Below are positions 18,456 through 26,213 of a DNA stretch of 64,000 nt, in pieces. Below the pieces are notes generated by a model. It did no database searches, was not told the origin of the DNA, and saw only the letters and a program-made list of their open reading frames with translations. The DNA lies in the NCBI RefSeq assembly GCF_006007885.1, contig NZ_VCRO01000006.1, positions 1 through 64,000 on the forward strand. Reading direction: 5' to 3'. How positions within the stretch are numbered: the stretch's first letter is position 1; every line of letters starts with the position of its first letter. A program made the position numbers and the translations under genes. Origin of the DNA: Alteribacter natronophilus. GTDB taxonomy: Bacteria; Bacillota; Bacilli; Bacillales; Salisediminibacteriaceae.

Positions 18456-19085
18456 TCAGCTTTTAAACTGAATGTAACCGAGTCTCTCCGCGGCACTCAT
18501 CAGTTCCTTCTGGGAAGTCACTTTCAGTTTTGCTCTGAGACTGTTCCTGTGATTTTCCACCGTTTTTAAGGAAATGCCGAGAGCCCGGGCGGACTCTGCA
18601 ACCGAATAGCCTCTGATTAAATGAACAAAAACTTCATTTTCCCGCCTTGTCAGCACCCCGGATTGTGAAAGCGCGCCTGCACTGTCCGGGCCTGAGTTAT
18701 GGGCAAAGCTGTACCTGATGTTTCCTTCCTCTATCCCTTTCAGAACCTTCATCAGATCTTCCACAGGTTCGTTTGTTCCTGCAACTCCGCTGATCCGCTT
18801 TTTTTCAAGGAAAGAGAGATCCGCTTTCCCCCCGGCGTTATGAAGCAGGACAGTTTTAACCGCAGGGTTTCCTGATCTCGCTGCATCAATCATTCCTCCC
18901 GTTGTTTCCCTGTCCAATTCTTCTCCGTTAATAAAGAGCCAGTCGAATGAATACTGATCAAGGAGTGACTCGACGGCCTCCGGACTTTCCGCTTCAAGAC
19001 AATACTCAACAGGAAACATGTCCTTCAGAAGCTGAATAAACCCGTAACGGATCAGTTCGTGTTTTTCATAAATCAGGCTTCTCAT
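18456..19085 (-). CDS. LuxR-family regulator with degenerate receiver domain
   Basis: 209 residues. The C-terminal LuxR/NarL helix-turn-helix is intact (LTRRENEVFVHLIRGYSVAE, then SARALGISLKTVENHR). The N-terminal ~120 residues follow the receiver fold, but the acidic pair is replaced (YEKHE) and the phospho-aspartate position is Asn53 (WLFINGEEL). Activation by phosphorylation is therefore unlikely; ligand binding or constitutive dimerisation is more plausible. No histidine kinase is adjacent. GAGGGGGAGA precedes the ATG. It lies 36 bases downstream of the AhpD-like gene on the same strand and may be co-transcribed with it. Confidence 0.85.
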   Translation of the reverse strand: MRSLIYEKHELIRYGFIQLLKDMFPVEYCLEAESPEAVESLLDQYSFDWLFINGEELDRETTGGMIDAARSGNPAVKTVLLHNAGGKADLSFLEKKRISGVAGTNEPVEDLMKVLKGIEEGNIRYSFAHNSGPDSAGALSQSGVLTRRENEVFVHLIRGYSVAESARALGISLKTVENHRNSLRAKLKVTSQKELMSAAERLGYIQFKS

Positions 19086-19121
19086 ATTCTCTCCCCCTCT
19101 TACTAAACTGCAGCCCGGTAC

Positions 19122-19613
19122 CTACAGACCGAGTCCTATAGACAGCTGATTCGTATAGCTTGTATAAGCCGTTACGTGATTGACTTCCACCACTTCCCTC
19201 TCGCTCATTCCAGCTCTTTTCATTTCCTCAAAACTCTCCCGTGAAAGTTCGTTTCTGTCTTGTACGAGTCTTCGCGCATAAGTAAGGACTGCCTGAGTCC
19301 GATCATCAAAGGCGGAAATTCTGCTGTCGAGCAGAGCCTGAATGTTCTTCTCCGTTTCACCAAGTGCTTCAAGAGCTTTTGTATGGCCTGCAGTACAGTA
19401 CGTGCACCCATTCAGGTTTGAAACATACGTTATGAGCCGTTCCCTCATGAGATCACTGAGGGAGACTTGTTTTACGGCATTCTGTAAAGGGGTAAAGGCT
19501 GTTAGGAGTTCAGGTGTGTGTCCCATCAGCCGATGAAAAACTGTCGGACTCTCTTCTGAATCCGTCATCACTGATTTCATTTCGCTCATCTTAACTGGTT
19601 TAATCCACGGCAT
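19122..19613 (-). CDS. AhpD-like carboxymuconolactone decarboxylase family protein
   Basis: 163 residues. Contains the redox motif Cys70-x-x-Cys73 followed by His77 (NLNGCTYCTAGHT), diagnostic of AhpD-type peroxidase-related proteins. It probably reduces organic hydroperoxides or acts as a thiol-disulfide protein. The C-terminal VNHVTAYTSYTNQLSIGLGL is typical of the family. The ribosome site is AAGGATG. The downstream LuxR gene may regulate or be co-regulated with it. Confidence 0.82.
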   Translation of the reverse strand: MPWIKPVKMSEMKSVMTDSEESPTVFHRLMGHTPELLTAFTPLQNAVKQVSLSDLMRERLITYVSNLNGCTYCTAGHTKALEALGETEKNIQALLDSRISAFDDRTQAVLTYARRLVQDRNELSRESFEEMKRAGMSEREVVEVNHVTAYTSYTNQLSIGLGL

Positions 19614-19698
19614 CGGTCATCATCCTTTTTCAGATTTAATGAGGTGTACTTTACTGACAGGTCCCATCATTCAGCCTTTCAGGCTCTTATTTCATTTG

Positions 19699-19804
19699 TC
19701 ACAATTTACTCTGTATTTGTTCAAAATTTGCTCACAAGTTCACACTATCTTAGGTGTTGTCACCTATATGTTTATTATTTCACATATTTTATGATTAGTA
19801 TACT
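19699..19804 (+). promoter_or_regulatory. Upstream control region of the bd oxidase operon
   Basis: A perfect palindrome TAGGTG-TTGT-CACCTA lies at 19751-19766 and a -10-like TATACT at 19799-19804. Two TCACAA half-sites (19699, 19732) lie 33 bases apart; they resemble halves of Rex sites, but neither has its partner arm. A good -35 was not found, so an activator may be needed. Confidence 0.4.
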
Positions 19805-19858
19805 TACATTTGTGCCTGTAACCTTATCCATTATTCACTGAAAGAGAGGGAACGTTCT

Positions 19859-21220
19859 ATGTTCGGCATTGAAAATGATCCGGTGCTTCTCAGCCGTCTT
19901 CTGACTGCACTGACACTCGGTTTTCATATAATTTTCGCTACCCTCGGTGTAGGGGTTCCACTGATGATTGCCATTGCTGAATGGATGGGAATTAAAAGAA
20001 ATGATCCCCACTACACCCTTCTCGCGAGGAGATGGGCCCGTGGCTTTGTAGTTACCGTAGCTGTCGGAGTTGTAACAGGAACAGCCATCGGTCTGCAGCT
20101 GAGCCTTCTGTGGCCGAACTTCATGCAGGCAGCCGGCCATACAATTGGTCTGCCGCTGTTTATGGAGATTTTTGCTTTCTTCTTTGAAGCGATCTTTCTC
20201 GGAATCTATCTGTACACATGGGACCGGTTCAAGACGCAAATGCGTCACTTCCTGCTCATTATCCCAGTTGTAATCGGCGCCACAGCGTCTGCTTTTTTCA
20301 TTACAACCGCCAATGCGTTTATGAATATTCCACAGGGATTTGACATTGTTAACGGTATGATTACGAACGTAAGTCCAATTGAGGCGATGTTTAACCCTGC
20401 AACACCGACAAAGATTTCGCATGTAATTATCACATGCTACCTGACCGCTGCCTTTATTCTCGGGACGATTGCAGCCATTCACCTGCTGAAAGGAAACAAT
20501 CATGTCTATCACAAAAAGGCGCTCAAGCTCACCATGGTGTCCGGTGCTGTATTTGCCATCGCCACAGCAGTCATCGGCGACCTCTCAGGTAAATACCTTC
20601 ATGAATACCAGCCGGAAAAACTGGCTGCAGCAGAGTGGCACTTTGAAACAGAAACACACGCTCCGCTGATTTTAGGTGGCGTGCTTACCGAAGACAATGA
20701 AGTGAAATATGCCCTGGAAATCCCCTATGCCCTCAGTATCCTCGCCGGTGGTATGCCGGATTCCGAGGTTGTGGGACTCAACGAGTTTCCGGAAGATGAA
20801 CTTCCGCCGCTCTGGGTGCACTACGCCTTTGACATGATGGTGTTTATCGGCATGTATCTGGCGTTTGTTTCCACTCTGTTTGTGGTAATGAACTGGAAGA
20901 AAAACTGGAATGCGTTTAACAAACCGCTTCTCATCATGGTCGCGGCCGGTGGACCGCTCAGTATGATTGCCATTGAATCAGGCTGGATTTTTGCCGAAGT
21001 AGGCCGTCAGCCATGGATCATTAACGGTATCATGCGCGTGGAGGAAGGGGCCACAACATCCGATCACGTAGGACTTATGCTTGTTCTCTTCCTTATCCTG
21101 TATACCATCCTCGGGGTGACATGCGGAGCAGTTCTCAGAAAAATGTTTAAAGAGAACCCTGTTGAGCACGAACTTGAAAAGCGCGGCATGGAACAGCCAA
21201 AGCGTGTTAGTAATGAGTAA
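19859..21220 (+). CDS. ythA: Cytochrome bd quinol oxidase subunit I (YthA type)
   Basis: 453 residues, about nine membrane spans. Haem ligand His23 in LGFHIIFATLG, EIFAFFFEAIFLGIYLYTWD with the conserved acidic residues, and GRQPW (EVGRQPWIINGIMR) near the quinol site. The Q-loop is short, as in the CioA/YthA group rather than long-loop CydA. It oxidises menaquinol and reduces O2 to water at low oxygen. GAGAGGGA precedes the ATG. First of three genes. Confidence 0.92.
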   Translation: MFGIENDPVLLSRLLTALTLGFHIIFATLGVGVPLMIAIAEWMGIKRNDPHYTLLARRWARGFVVTVAVGVVTGTAIGLQLSLLWPNFMQAAGHTIGLPLFMEIFAFFFEAIFLGIYLYTWDRFKTQMRHFLLIIPVVIGATASAFFITTANAFMNIPQGFDIVNGMITNVSPIEAMFNPATPTKISHVIITCYLTAAFILGTIAAIHLLKGNNHVYHKKALKLTMVSGAVFAIATAVIGDLSGKYLHEYQPEKLAAAEWHFETETHAPLILGGVLTEDNEVKYALEIPYALSILAGGMPDSEVVGLNEFPEDELPPLWVHYAFDMMVFIGMYLAFVSTLFVVMNWKKNWNAFNKPLLIMVAAGGPLSMIAIESGWIFAEVGRQPWIINGIMRVEEGATTSDHVGLMLVLFLILYTILGVTCGAVLRKMFKENPVEHELEKRGMEQPKRVSNE

Positions 21221-21234
21221 AGGAGGTACCTCCA

Positions 21235-22248
21235 TTGAGCTATGAACTGCTGGGCATTACTGTGCTCTGGATCTTTCTGTACGGCTACCTGATCGTGGCG
21301 TCGATTGATTTCGGCGCCGGCTTCTTCAGCTACTACAGCCGGATTACGAAAAAAAGGCACGCCCTTCACCATATTATTCAGCGTTACCTCTCTCCTGTAT
21401 GGGAGGTAACCAACGTCTTTCTTGTGTTCTTTTTTGTCGGGATTATCGGATTTTTTCCGGACACCGCCTATTACTACGGAACGGCGCTTCTTATCCCGGG
21501 GAGCATCTCTATCATTCTGCTGGCGATTCGCGGATCCTATTATGCCTTTGCCACCTATGGAGCGAAAGACAGTCACATCTATTCACTTTTATACGGAGCA
21601 ACGGGACTTTTGATTCCCGCATCCCTCACAACGGTGCTTACGATCTCGGAAGGCGGCTACCTCGTTGTGGATAACGGCAGCGTTACCCTTCTTTACGGTG
21701 AACTGTTTACAAGCCCTTATTCATGGGGAGTTGTATTTCTAGCTATATTCAGTGTCCTGTTCATTTCGGCTGCGTTTCTTACGTACTATGCAGACCGGGC
21801 AAAAGACAGCCAGGCACTTGAGATCGTCCGCAGATATGCCCTTTCCTGGGCGTTTCCGACCATCATTATGGCGTTTATCGTCTTTTTCCTTCTCGGCCAG
21901 AGAAATCCGGTTCACTTTGCCAACATGATGGATCTGTGGTGGATGTTCGCCCTTTCTCTTGTTTCTTTTGCAGCAGCTGTCTGGCTCATCTGGAAGCGTC
22001 GTTTCCTGGGAGTAGCCTTTATCTTCGTAATGCTGCAGTTTTTCACAGCATTCTTTGCCTACGGCGCATCCCATCTGCCTTACCTGCTCTTCCCGTATCT
22101 TACGATTTATGACGGATTTACGAACGAGAGTATGGCCATCGCGCTGATTGCTGCGTTTATCGGTGGACTGCTCATGCTTATTCCGTCTCTTTACCTGCTT
22201 ATGAGACTTTTCCTCTTTGACGCGGAATATCTGGAAGGACGAAAATAA
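21235..22248 (+). CDS. ythB: Cytochrome bd quinol oxidase subunit II (YthB type)
   Basis: 337 residues, hydrophobic, with eight or nine spans. It opens with the subunit II pattern (WIFLYGYLIVASIDFGAGFF). The start is TTG, fixed by AAGGAGG nine bases upstream and a 14-base gap from subunit I. Structural partner of subunit I. A very small third gene follows 14 bases later. Confidence 0.92.
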   Translation: MSYELLGITVLWIFLYGYLIVASIDFGAGFFSYYSRITKKRHALHHIIQRYLSPVWEVTNVFLVFFFVGIIGFFPDTAYYYGTALLIPGSISIILLAIRGSYYAFATYGAKDSHIYSLLYGATGLLIPASLTTVLTISEGGYLVVDNGSVTLLYGELFTSPYSWGVVFLAIFSVLFISAAFLTYYADRAKDSQALEIVRRYALSWAFPTIIMAFIVFFLLGQRNPVHFANMMDLWWMFALSLVSFAAAVWLIWKRRFLGVAFIFVMLQFFTAFFAYGASHLPYLLFPYLTIYDGFTNESMAIALIAAFIGGLLMLIPSLYLLMRLFLFDAEYLEGRK

Positions 22249-22262
22249 AGGAGGGTATCGAC

Positions 22263-22370
22263 ATGGATCTCACCTATTTTCTTATCATGATTGCACCTCC
22301 CCTCGTACTGGTGGCTGCTGTAGCTGTCGTATTCATCTGGGGAGCGAAAGGAAAAGATCATTTCGAATAA
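22263..22370 (+). CDS. Small single-span third subunit of the bd oxidase (CydS/YthC-like)
   Basis: 35 residues: MDLTYFLIMIAPPLVLVAAV followed by AVVFIWGAKGKDHFE. One membrane span with a short charged tail. It has its own AAGGAGGG site nine bases ahead and lies 14 bases after subunit II. Bacillus ythC and the CydS peptide of the Geobacillus bd oxidase are single-helix subunits in the same position, where they shield haem b558. Usually missed by gene callers because of its size. Confidence 0.85.
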   Translation: MDLTYFLIMIAPPLVLVAAVAVVFIWGAKGKDHFE

Positions 22371-22398
22371 ACAACAGTAAATAAATTCAGTTACCACA

Positions 22399-22436
22399 AA
22401 AAGGTGTCCCGGTTTTCACTTCCCGGGACACCTTTT
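22399..22436. terminator. Bidirectional terminator between bd oxidase and epimerase genes
   Basis: Perfect 14-bp stem (22399-22412 with 22423-22436) ending in TTTT on the right and, read leftward, in TTTTTG. It can serve both convergent units. Confidence 0.85.
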
Positions 22437-22453
22437 ACTGTTTACTGTACAGG

Positions 22454-23350
22454 CTATTTATCCTTAATTCTTCTGATCAGCCCCGGCAGCCATTCGGTCA
22501 GCTTCCTGAAGGAATACCCTGATGCTTCCGCCAGGCTTACATCCTGATAAGCGGAAGAAGGAAAGTTAAATGGTGACTGCTCCACTTTTTCTCCCGGAAC
22601 TTCCACGTCTGCTTTTTTTCCTGCTGCTTCCTCAATGAGCCCGATCAGGGTGCCTAGAGTTATCGAATCCGGTGATGAGGCATTCACGGGACCGTAAATC
22701 TCCTTACTGCCGGCCCAGAAAAGGAATTCCGCAAGATCACCGGCTTCCACAAAAGATAGAGAGGTCTGCAGATCGGTGATGCCGATCGGCTCGCCGTTTT
22801 TTACTTTGCGGATATGGTAATGGAGCCTTTCCGTATAATCGTCATCACCAAGGACGATTGGGGGGCGTACTGCCGTTACCGGATACCCGGCGCGCTGAAA
22901 AAATACCGCCTCGGCAAGACGTTTTCCCTCCCCATAGCTGAAATCACTGCTGCTGCCGTAATGAATCGGATAGTCATACGGATCGAAATCCTTCTCTTCC
23001 TTTACTTCCTTACGGTCATAATCATAAACAGAAAGAGTTGACGTCAAAACATAATGACTGACCCGTTCTTTAAATATATCGCAGGCTATCGCTGCATCGT
23101 CGGGAGAAAAACAGATCTGGTCGTATACCACATCCCAGCGGGTGTCTTCGAAGGTTTTTTCCATCGCCCCCCTGTCGGAACGGTCCACTGTTACACGTCT
23201 GACCCGGCTTCCAAACCCATCCTCCCGGTTACCTCTTGTGGCAATAGTGACATCGTCTCCATTTTCGATCAGCTTCTCTGCAAGGCGTCTGCCGAAAAAA
23301 CGGCTGCCTCCAAGCACAAGCACTTTTCTTCGTGTATGATTTCCTGTCAT
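22454..23350 (-). CDS. NAD-dependent epimerase/dehydratase family protein
   Basis: 298 residues. Rossmann motif GGSRFFGRRLAEKL at the N-terminus and an SSDFSYGEGKRLAE segment where extended SDRs have YxxxK; here the tyrosine is followed by GEGK, keeping the Tyr and Lys spacing. TSTLSVYD supplies the serine/threonine. Sequence resembles bacterial proteins annotated as nucleotide-sugar or isoflavone-reductase-like. Substrate unknown. AGAGGTGAT precedes the ATG. Single-gene unit. Confidence 0.78.
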   Translation of the reverse strand: MTGNHTRRKVLVLGGSRFFGRRLAEKLIENGDDVTIATRGNREDGFGSRVRRVTVDRSDRGAMEKTFEDTRWDVVYDQICFSPDDAAIACDIFKERVSHYVLTSTLSVYDYDRKEVKEEKDFDPYDYPIHYGSSSDFSYGEGKRLAEAVFFQRAGYPVTAVRPPIVLGDDDYTERLHYHIRKVKNGEPIGITDLQTSLSFVEAGDLAEFLFWAGSKEIYGPVNASSPDSITLGTLIGLIEEAAGKKADVEVPGEKVEQSPFNFPSSAYQDVSLAEASGYSFRKLTEWLPGLIRRIKDK

Positions 23351-23465
23351 GAATCGATCACCTCTTTTTTCTGCATCCTCGTTAATTTCTTCAGCCTCCA
23401 GGCAAAATCCTCCCCTATCCCGAAACCATCGCTGTAAAGACCGTGGATCAGTAACAGATTGAAGC

Positions 23466-23522
23466 TTGACAGCGGCAAATTAACATGATTAAAATGAAGT
23501 GTACTACACTACGTAATACACT
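23466..23522 (+). promoter_or_regulatory. ytrA promoter with YtrA operator
   Basis: TTGACA (23466-23471), 18-base spacer, TAAAAT (23490-23495). Directly downstream AGTGTA (23498-23503) and TACACT (23517-23522) are separated by exactly 13 bases, the arrangement reported for B. subtilis YtrA operators (AGTGTA-13-TACACT). Autorepression of the following operon is strongly implied. Confidence 0.85.
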
Positions 23523-23568
23523 TGTAGCAAAGCAGACAAATCAGCCTGACTAACAAGGTGGAGATGCG

Positions 23569-23958
23569 ATGTACTTTCATATCGATCCAAAAAAGAATGT
23601 TCCGCTGTACGAGCAGATTATTCAGCAGGTTAAGGAGATGGTCGCCAAAGGAATTCTGCAGCCTGGCGAGAAGCTTCCTTCAGTACGGGAACTGAGCTCC
23701 CGGATTGTCATTAACCCCAATACCGTCAGCAAAGCCTATCAGGAACTGGAACGGCAGGAAGTGATCGTGACGATTCGCGGCAGAGGAACGTTTATTAACG
23801 AAGATGTGATCCAGGCAAAGGATCCGAAAAAAACAGAGGCAATCCGGCAGACACTGAAGCAGACAGTCATTGACAGCCACTATGCCGGGATTGACAAAAA
23901 AACCATTATGGAATGGGTTGAGGAATTCGACAGGGAACTGAGGGGGGACAGGGAATGA
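23569..23958 (+). CDS. ytrA: GntR-family repressor, YtrA subfamily
   Basis: 129 residues. Winged helix-turn-helix with LPSVRELSSRIVINPNTVSK followed by AYQELERQ, and a short C-terminal helical tail rather than a ligand-binding domain, the mark of the YtrA subfamily. GGTGGAGATG precedes the ATG. Its 3' end overlaps the ABC ATPase gene by four bases. In B. subtilis YtrA represses an ABC transporter operon induced by some cell-wall antibiotics; a similar role here is inferred from the matching operator. Confidence 0.9.
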   Translation: MYFHIDPKKNVPLYEQIIQQVKEMVAKGILQPGEKLPSVRELSSRIVINPNTVSKAYQELERQEVIVTIRGRGTFINEDVIQAKDPKKTEAIRQTLKQTVIDSHYAGIDKKTIMEWVEEFDRELRGDRE

Positions 23959-24830
23959 TTGTTGAACAGATAACAAAATCAATTAACGGAAAAACCGTTC
24001 TGGATAACATTTCATTCGAGGTGAAACCAGGGAGTATAGTGGGAATTATCGGCCGTAACGGTGCCGGGAAAACAACACTTCTCCGCATCCTTACAGGCAT
24101 TATGGATCCAACAGCAGGAGACGTTCAGATTAAAGGAAAAAGCATTTTTAAGTCACCGGAAGTCAAGCAGGACGTCATCTTTGTCCCTGATTCATCCGAG
24201 GCAATGAAAAACTACTCAACCCGGGAGCTCGTGCGACTTTACAAATCGGTTTACCCGAGGTTTGATGAAGTCTACTTTCATGAACTGATGGAGCGCTTTA
24301 ATCTTTCAGAGGCAAAGAAAATTAAAAACTACTCAAAAGGCATGAAGGCTCTGTTCAGCCTCGTTACTGCTTTTGCCACCCGTGCCGAATACATTATTCT
24401 CGACGAACCGACTGACGGTCTTGACGTCATCGTGAAACGCCGTATTCTCCGTACGCTCGTGGAGGAAGTGGCCGGCAATAATGTATCTGTACTCATTTCT
24501 TCCCACCGTCTCGATGAACTGGAGTATATGGCCAATGATGTTCTTATTATTAAGGAAGGCCTGCAGGACAGCTATTACGACCTGGATACCCTTAAATCCC
24601 AGTACAAAAAAGTACAGGTGGTTTTTAAAGGCTATCTTCCCGAGGATATTAAGCCGCACGTGAGTATCCACAGCCAGACTGGCCGCGTCTATACGTTGAT
24701 CGTCGACCGCGGGAATGAAGAAGCGGATAAGAGGATCCGGGGCGCAGAGCCGCTTCTTTATGAGGAATTGGCCATGAACCTTGAAGATATCTTTGTCACT
24801 AAGCTGGGGGGTGATGAATTTGTTTCATAA
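23955..24830 (+). CDS. ABC transporter ATPase (YtrB-like)
   Basis: 291 residues. Walker A GRNGAGKTT, Walker B YIILDEPTDGLD, H-loop SSHRLDE. The signature is NYSKGMKALF instead of LSGGQ, as in YtrB-type ATPases. Its ATG overlaps the ytrA stop (ATGA), giving coupled translation. It works with the permease encoded next. Cargo unknown; envelope stress response is a reasonable guess. Confidence 0.88.
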   Translation: MIVEQITKSINGKTVLDNISFEVKPGSIVGIIGRNGAGKTTLLRILTGIMDPTAGDVQIKGKSIFKSPEVKQDVIFVPDSSEAMKNYSTRELVRLYKSVYPRFDEVYFHELMERFNLSEAKKIKNYSKGMKALFSLVTAFATRAEYIILDEPTDGLDVIVKRRILRTLVEEVAGNNVSVLISSHRLDELEYMANDVLIIKEGLQDSYYDLDTLKSQYKKVQVVFKGYLPEDIKPHVSIHSQTGRVYTLIVDRGNEEADKRIRGAEPLLYEELAMNLEDIFVTKLGGDEFVS

Positions 24831-25845
24831 AGCACTGTGGATGCAGAATTATAAACAGTCCAAACTCATGGTGTGGGTCATTTTTGTAATCATGCTGTTC
24901 CACTTTCCCTTTAACGCCATGACAACCGTTGCCAATATGGAAGAGCAGATACGGCTGAGTGTTCTCCACAGCTACGACTATACTCCCTCCGGTCTTCATG
25001 CAGCGAACATTTTCAATGGAGGAGCACTCTCCTTAATGATGATTGTATCCACCATAATACTTGCCTCCCTTCTGATCGGCGTCGAAAGAAACACAAGGCG
25101 GAATGACTTCACTTTCTCACTTCCTTTCAAAAGACGCGACCTGTTTCTGGCAAAATGGTTATTCGGAACGCTTGTGATCGCATCCTTTCATCTCTTTCAT
25201 TTTACGCTCGGTTATGTGGTTTTCAGTTTTTCCGACTTCGGCTATCTTTTAAACGAGTACGGCATGATTGAACTGTATCTGTCGCCTTTGTTATCATTTA
25301 TTCTCGTGTTTTCATTTGCCCTTTTTATTGGAACTGTAGCCGGAGAGATGATTTCACAGGTGGTTCTTTCATTCATTTTCGGCATTTTCCCTACCGGATT
25401 TTTTATGCTGATTACCGGCTTCTTTTACGCTCATGGCGGCCGGGCTATCTATACTTACCAGGGGATTGAGGATGAACTTGTGGCGCGTCTCACTGTTTTC
25501 AGCTATCCTTTTGTTCACACTGATACAGCTGAACAGGGTTATCCTCTTATCCTTATGATCATTGGAATTATGGTGCTGATCTATGCAGGAACCGCTCTTT
25601 ACAACCGGTCACGGGTTGAACATAACGGAGAATTTCTTCTTATTAAAGAGCTTCATCCGGTTTTCCTGGTTGGAATTGTGATCTGTTTTGCCCTGCTCGG
25701 AGGGTTTATTACAAGTGGACTGTTTTCCTGGTCAGGAAGCTTCAGATTGGGAATGTACTGGATTGGTTACCTCACGTTCGGCCTGTTCAGTTATCTCATT
25801 GCCAAACGTCTCCTCAGCATGAACCTGACCGTCAGGAACAGATAA
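24814..25845 (+). CDS. ABC transporter permease, ABC-2 type
   Basis: About 343 residues from MNLFHK, the ATG preceded by GGGGGG inside the ATPase gene (17-base overlap). Roughly eight hydrophobic spans, with an N-terminal segment (GALSLMMIVSTIILASLLIG, then VERNTRRNDFTFSLPFKRRD) that resembles ABC-2 permeases such as those of the ytr operon. The mass of charged residues between spans 2 and 3 is the usual ATPase contact. Last gene of the operon, with a terminator right after it. Confidence 0.82.
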   Translation: MNLFHKALWMQNYKQSKLMVWVIFVIMLFHFPFNAMTTVANMEEQIRLSVLHSYDYTPSGLHAANIFNGGALSLMMIVSTIILASLLIGVERNTRRNDFTFSLPFKRRDLFLAKWLFGTLVIASFHLFHFTLGYVVFSFSDFGYLLNEYGMIELYLSPLLSFILVFSFALFIGTVAGEMISQVVLSFIFGIFPTGFFMLITGFFYAHGGRAIYTYQGIEDELVARLTVFSYPFVHTDTAEQGYPLILMIIGIMVLIYAGTALYNRSRVEHNGEFLLIKELHPVFLVGIVICFALLGGFITSGLFSWSGSFRLGMYWIGYLTFGLFSYLIAKRLLSMNLTVRNR

Positions 25846-25851
25846 AAAAGA

Positions 25852-25881
25852 AAGCTCTCCCCCGCTGGGAGGGCTTTTTTT
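25852..25881 (+). terminator. Terminator of the ytrA operon
   Basis: AAGCTCTCCC pairs with GGGAGGGCTT (one mismatch) and is followed by seven T. It starts seven bases after the permease stop. Confidence 0.85.
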
Positions 25882-25956
25882 CAGTTTCTGAGAAGCGTGA
25901 TGGATCTGTCATGGAATCGATTCACCATGGCAGAAAAAACCATTCTTTTTTTAGGA

Positions 25957-26024
25957 TTAAAACGCTTGCAAAACGTGTATATACAGGATAAAATAATAAC
26001 CGATTCAATTAACTTGTATATACA
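25957..26024 (+). promoter_or_regulatory. treP promoter with cre and two TreR-like operators
   Basis: Promoter TTGCAA (25967-25972), 16-base spacer, TAAAAT (25989-25994). The palindrome TGTATATACA occurs twice, at 25976-25985 (between -35 and -10) and 26015-26024 (downstream). It matches the core of TreR operators known from Bacillus. A cre-like TTAAAACGCTTGCA (25957-25970, 12 of 14) overlaps the -35. Together: trehalose induction plus CcpA repression. Confidence 0.75.
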
Positions 26025-26213
26025 TTAATTCAGGTTTTCAGGTTTAATCTGTTCCGATCAGAGGTATAAAGGAGCGAGTCGTCAGATGCTCATAATCGCC
26101 TTAAACAAGGGGATTCTACGACAGGACAAGCTTTTTTCCCTGTTTATGAAAACGATTACCTTTCCCCGGTTCGGTTTTTATCCGGAAAACATAATTGACA
26201 GGAGGTTCAGCAA
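26025..26213 (+). other. Untranslated leader of treP
   Basis: About 190 bases between the downstream operator and the gene. No terminator or antiterminator stem was seen, which argues against LicT-type control. An ORF starting at 26086 has a poorly spaced GGAG and runs out of frame into treP; I do not accept it. Confidence 0.35.
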
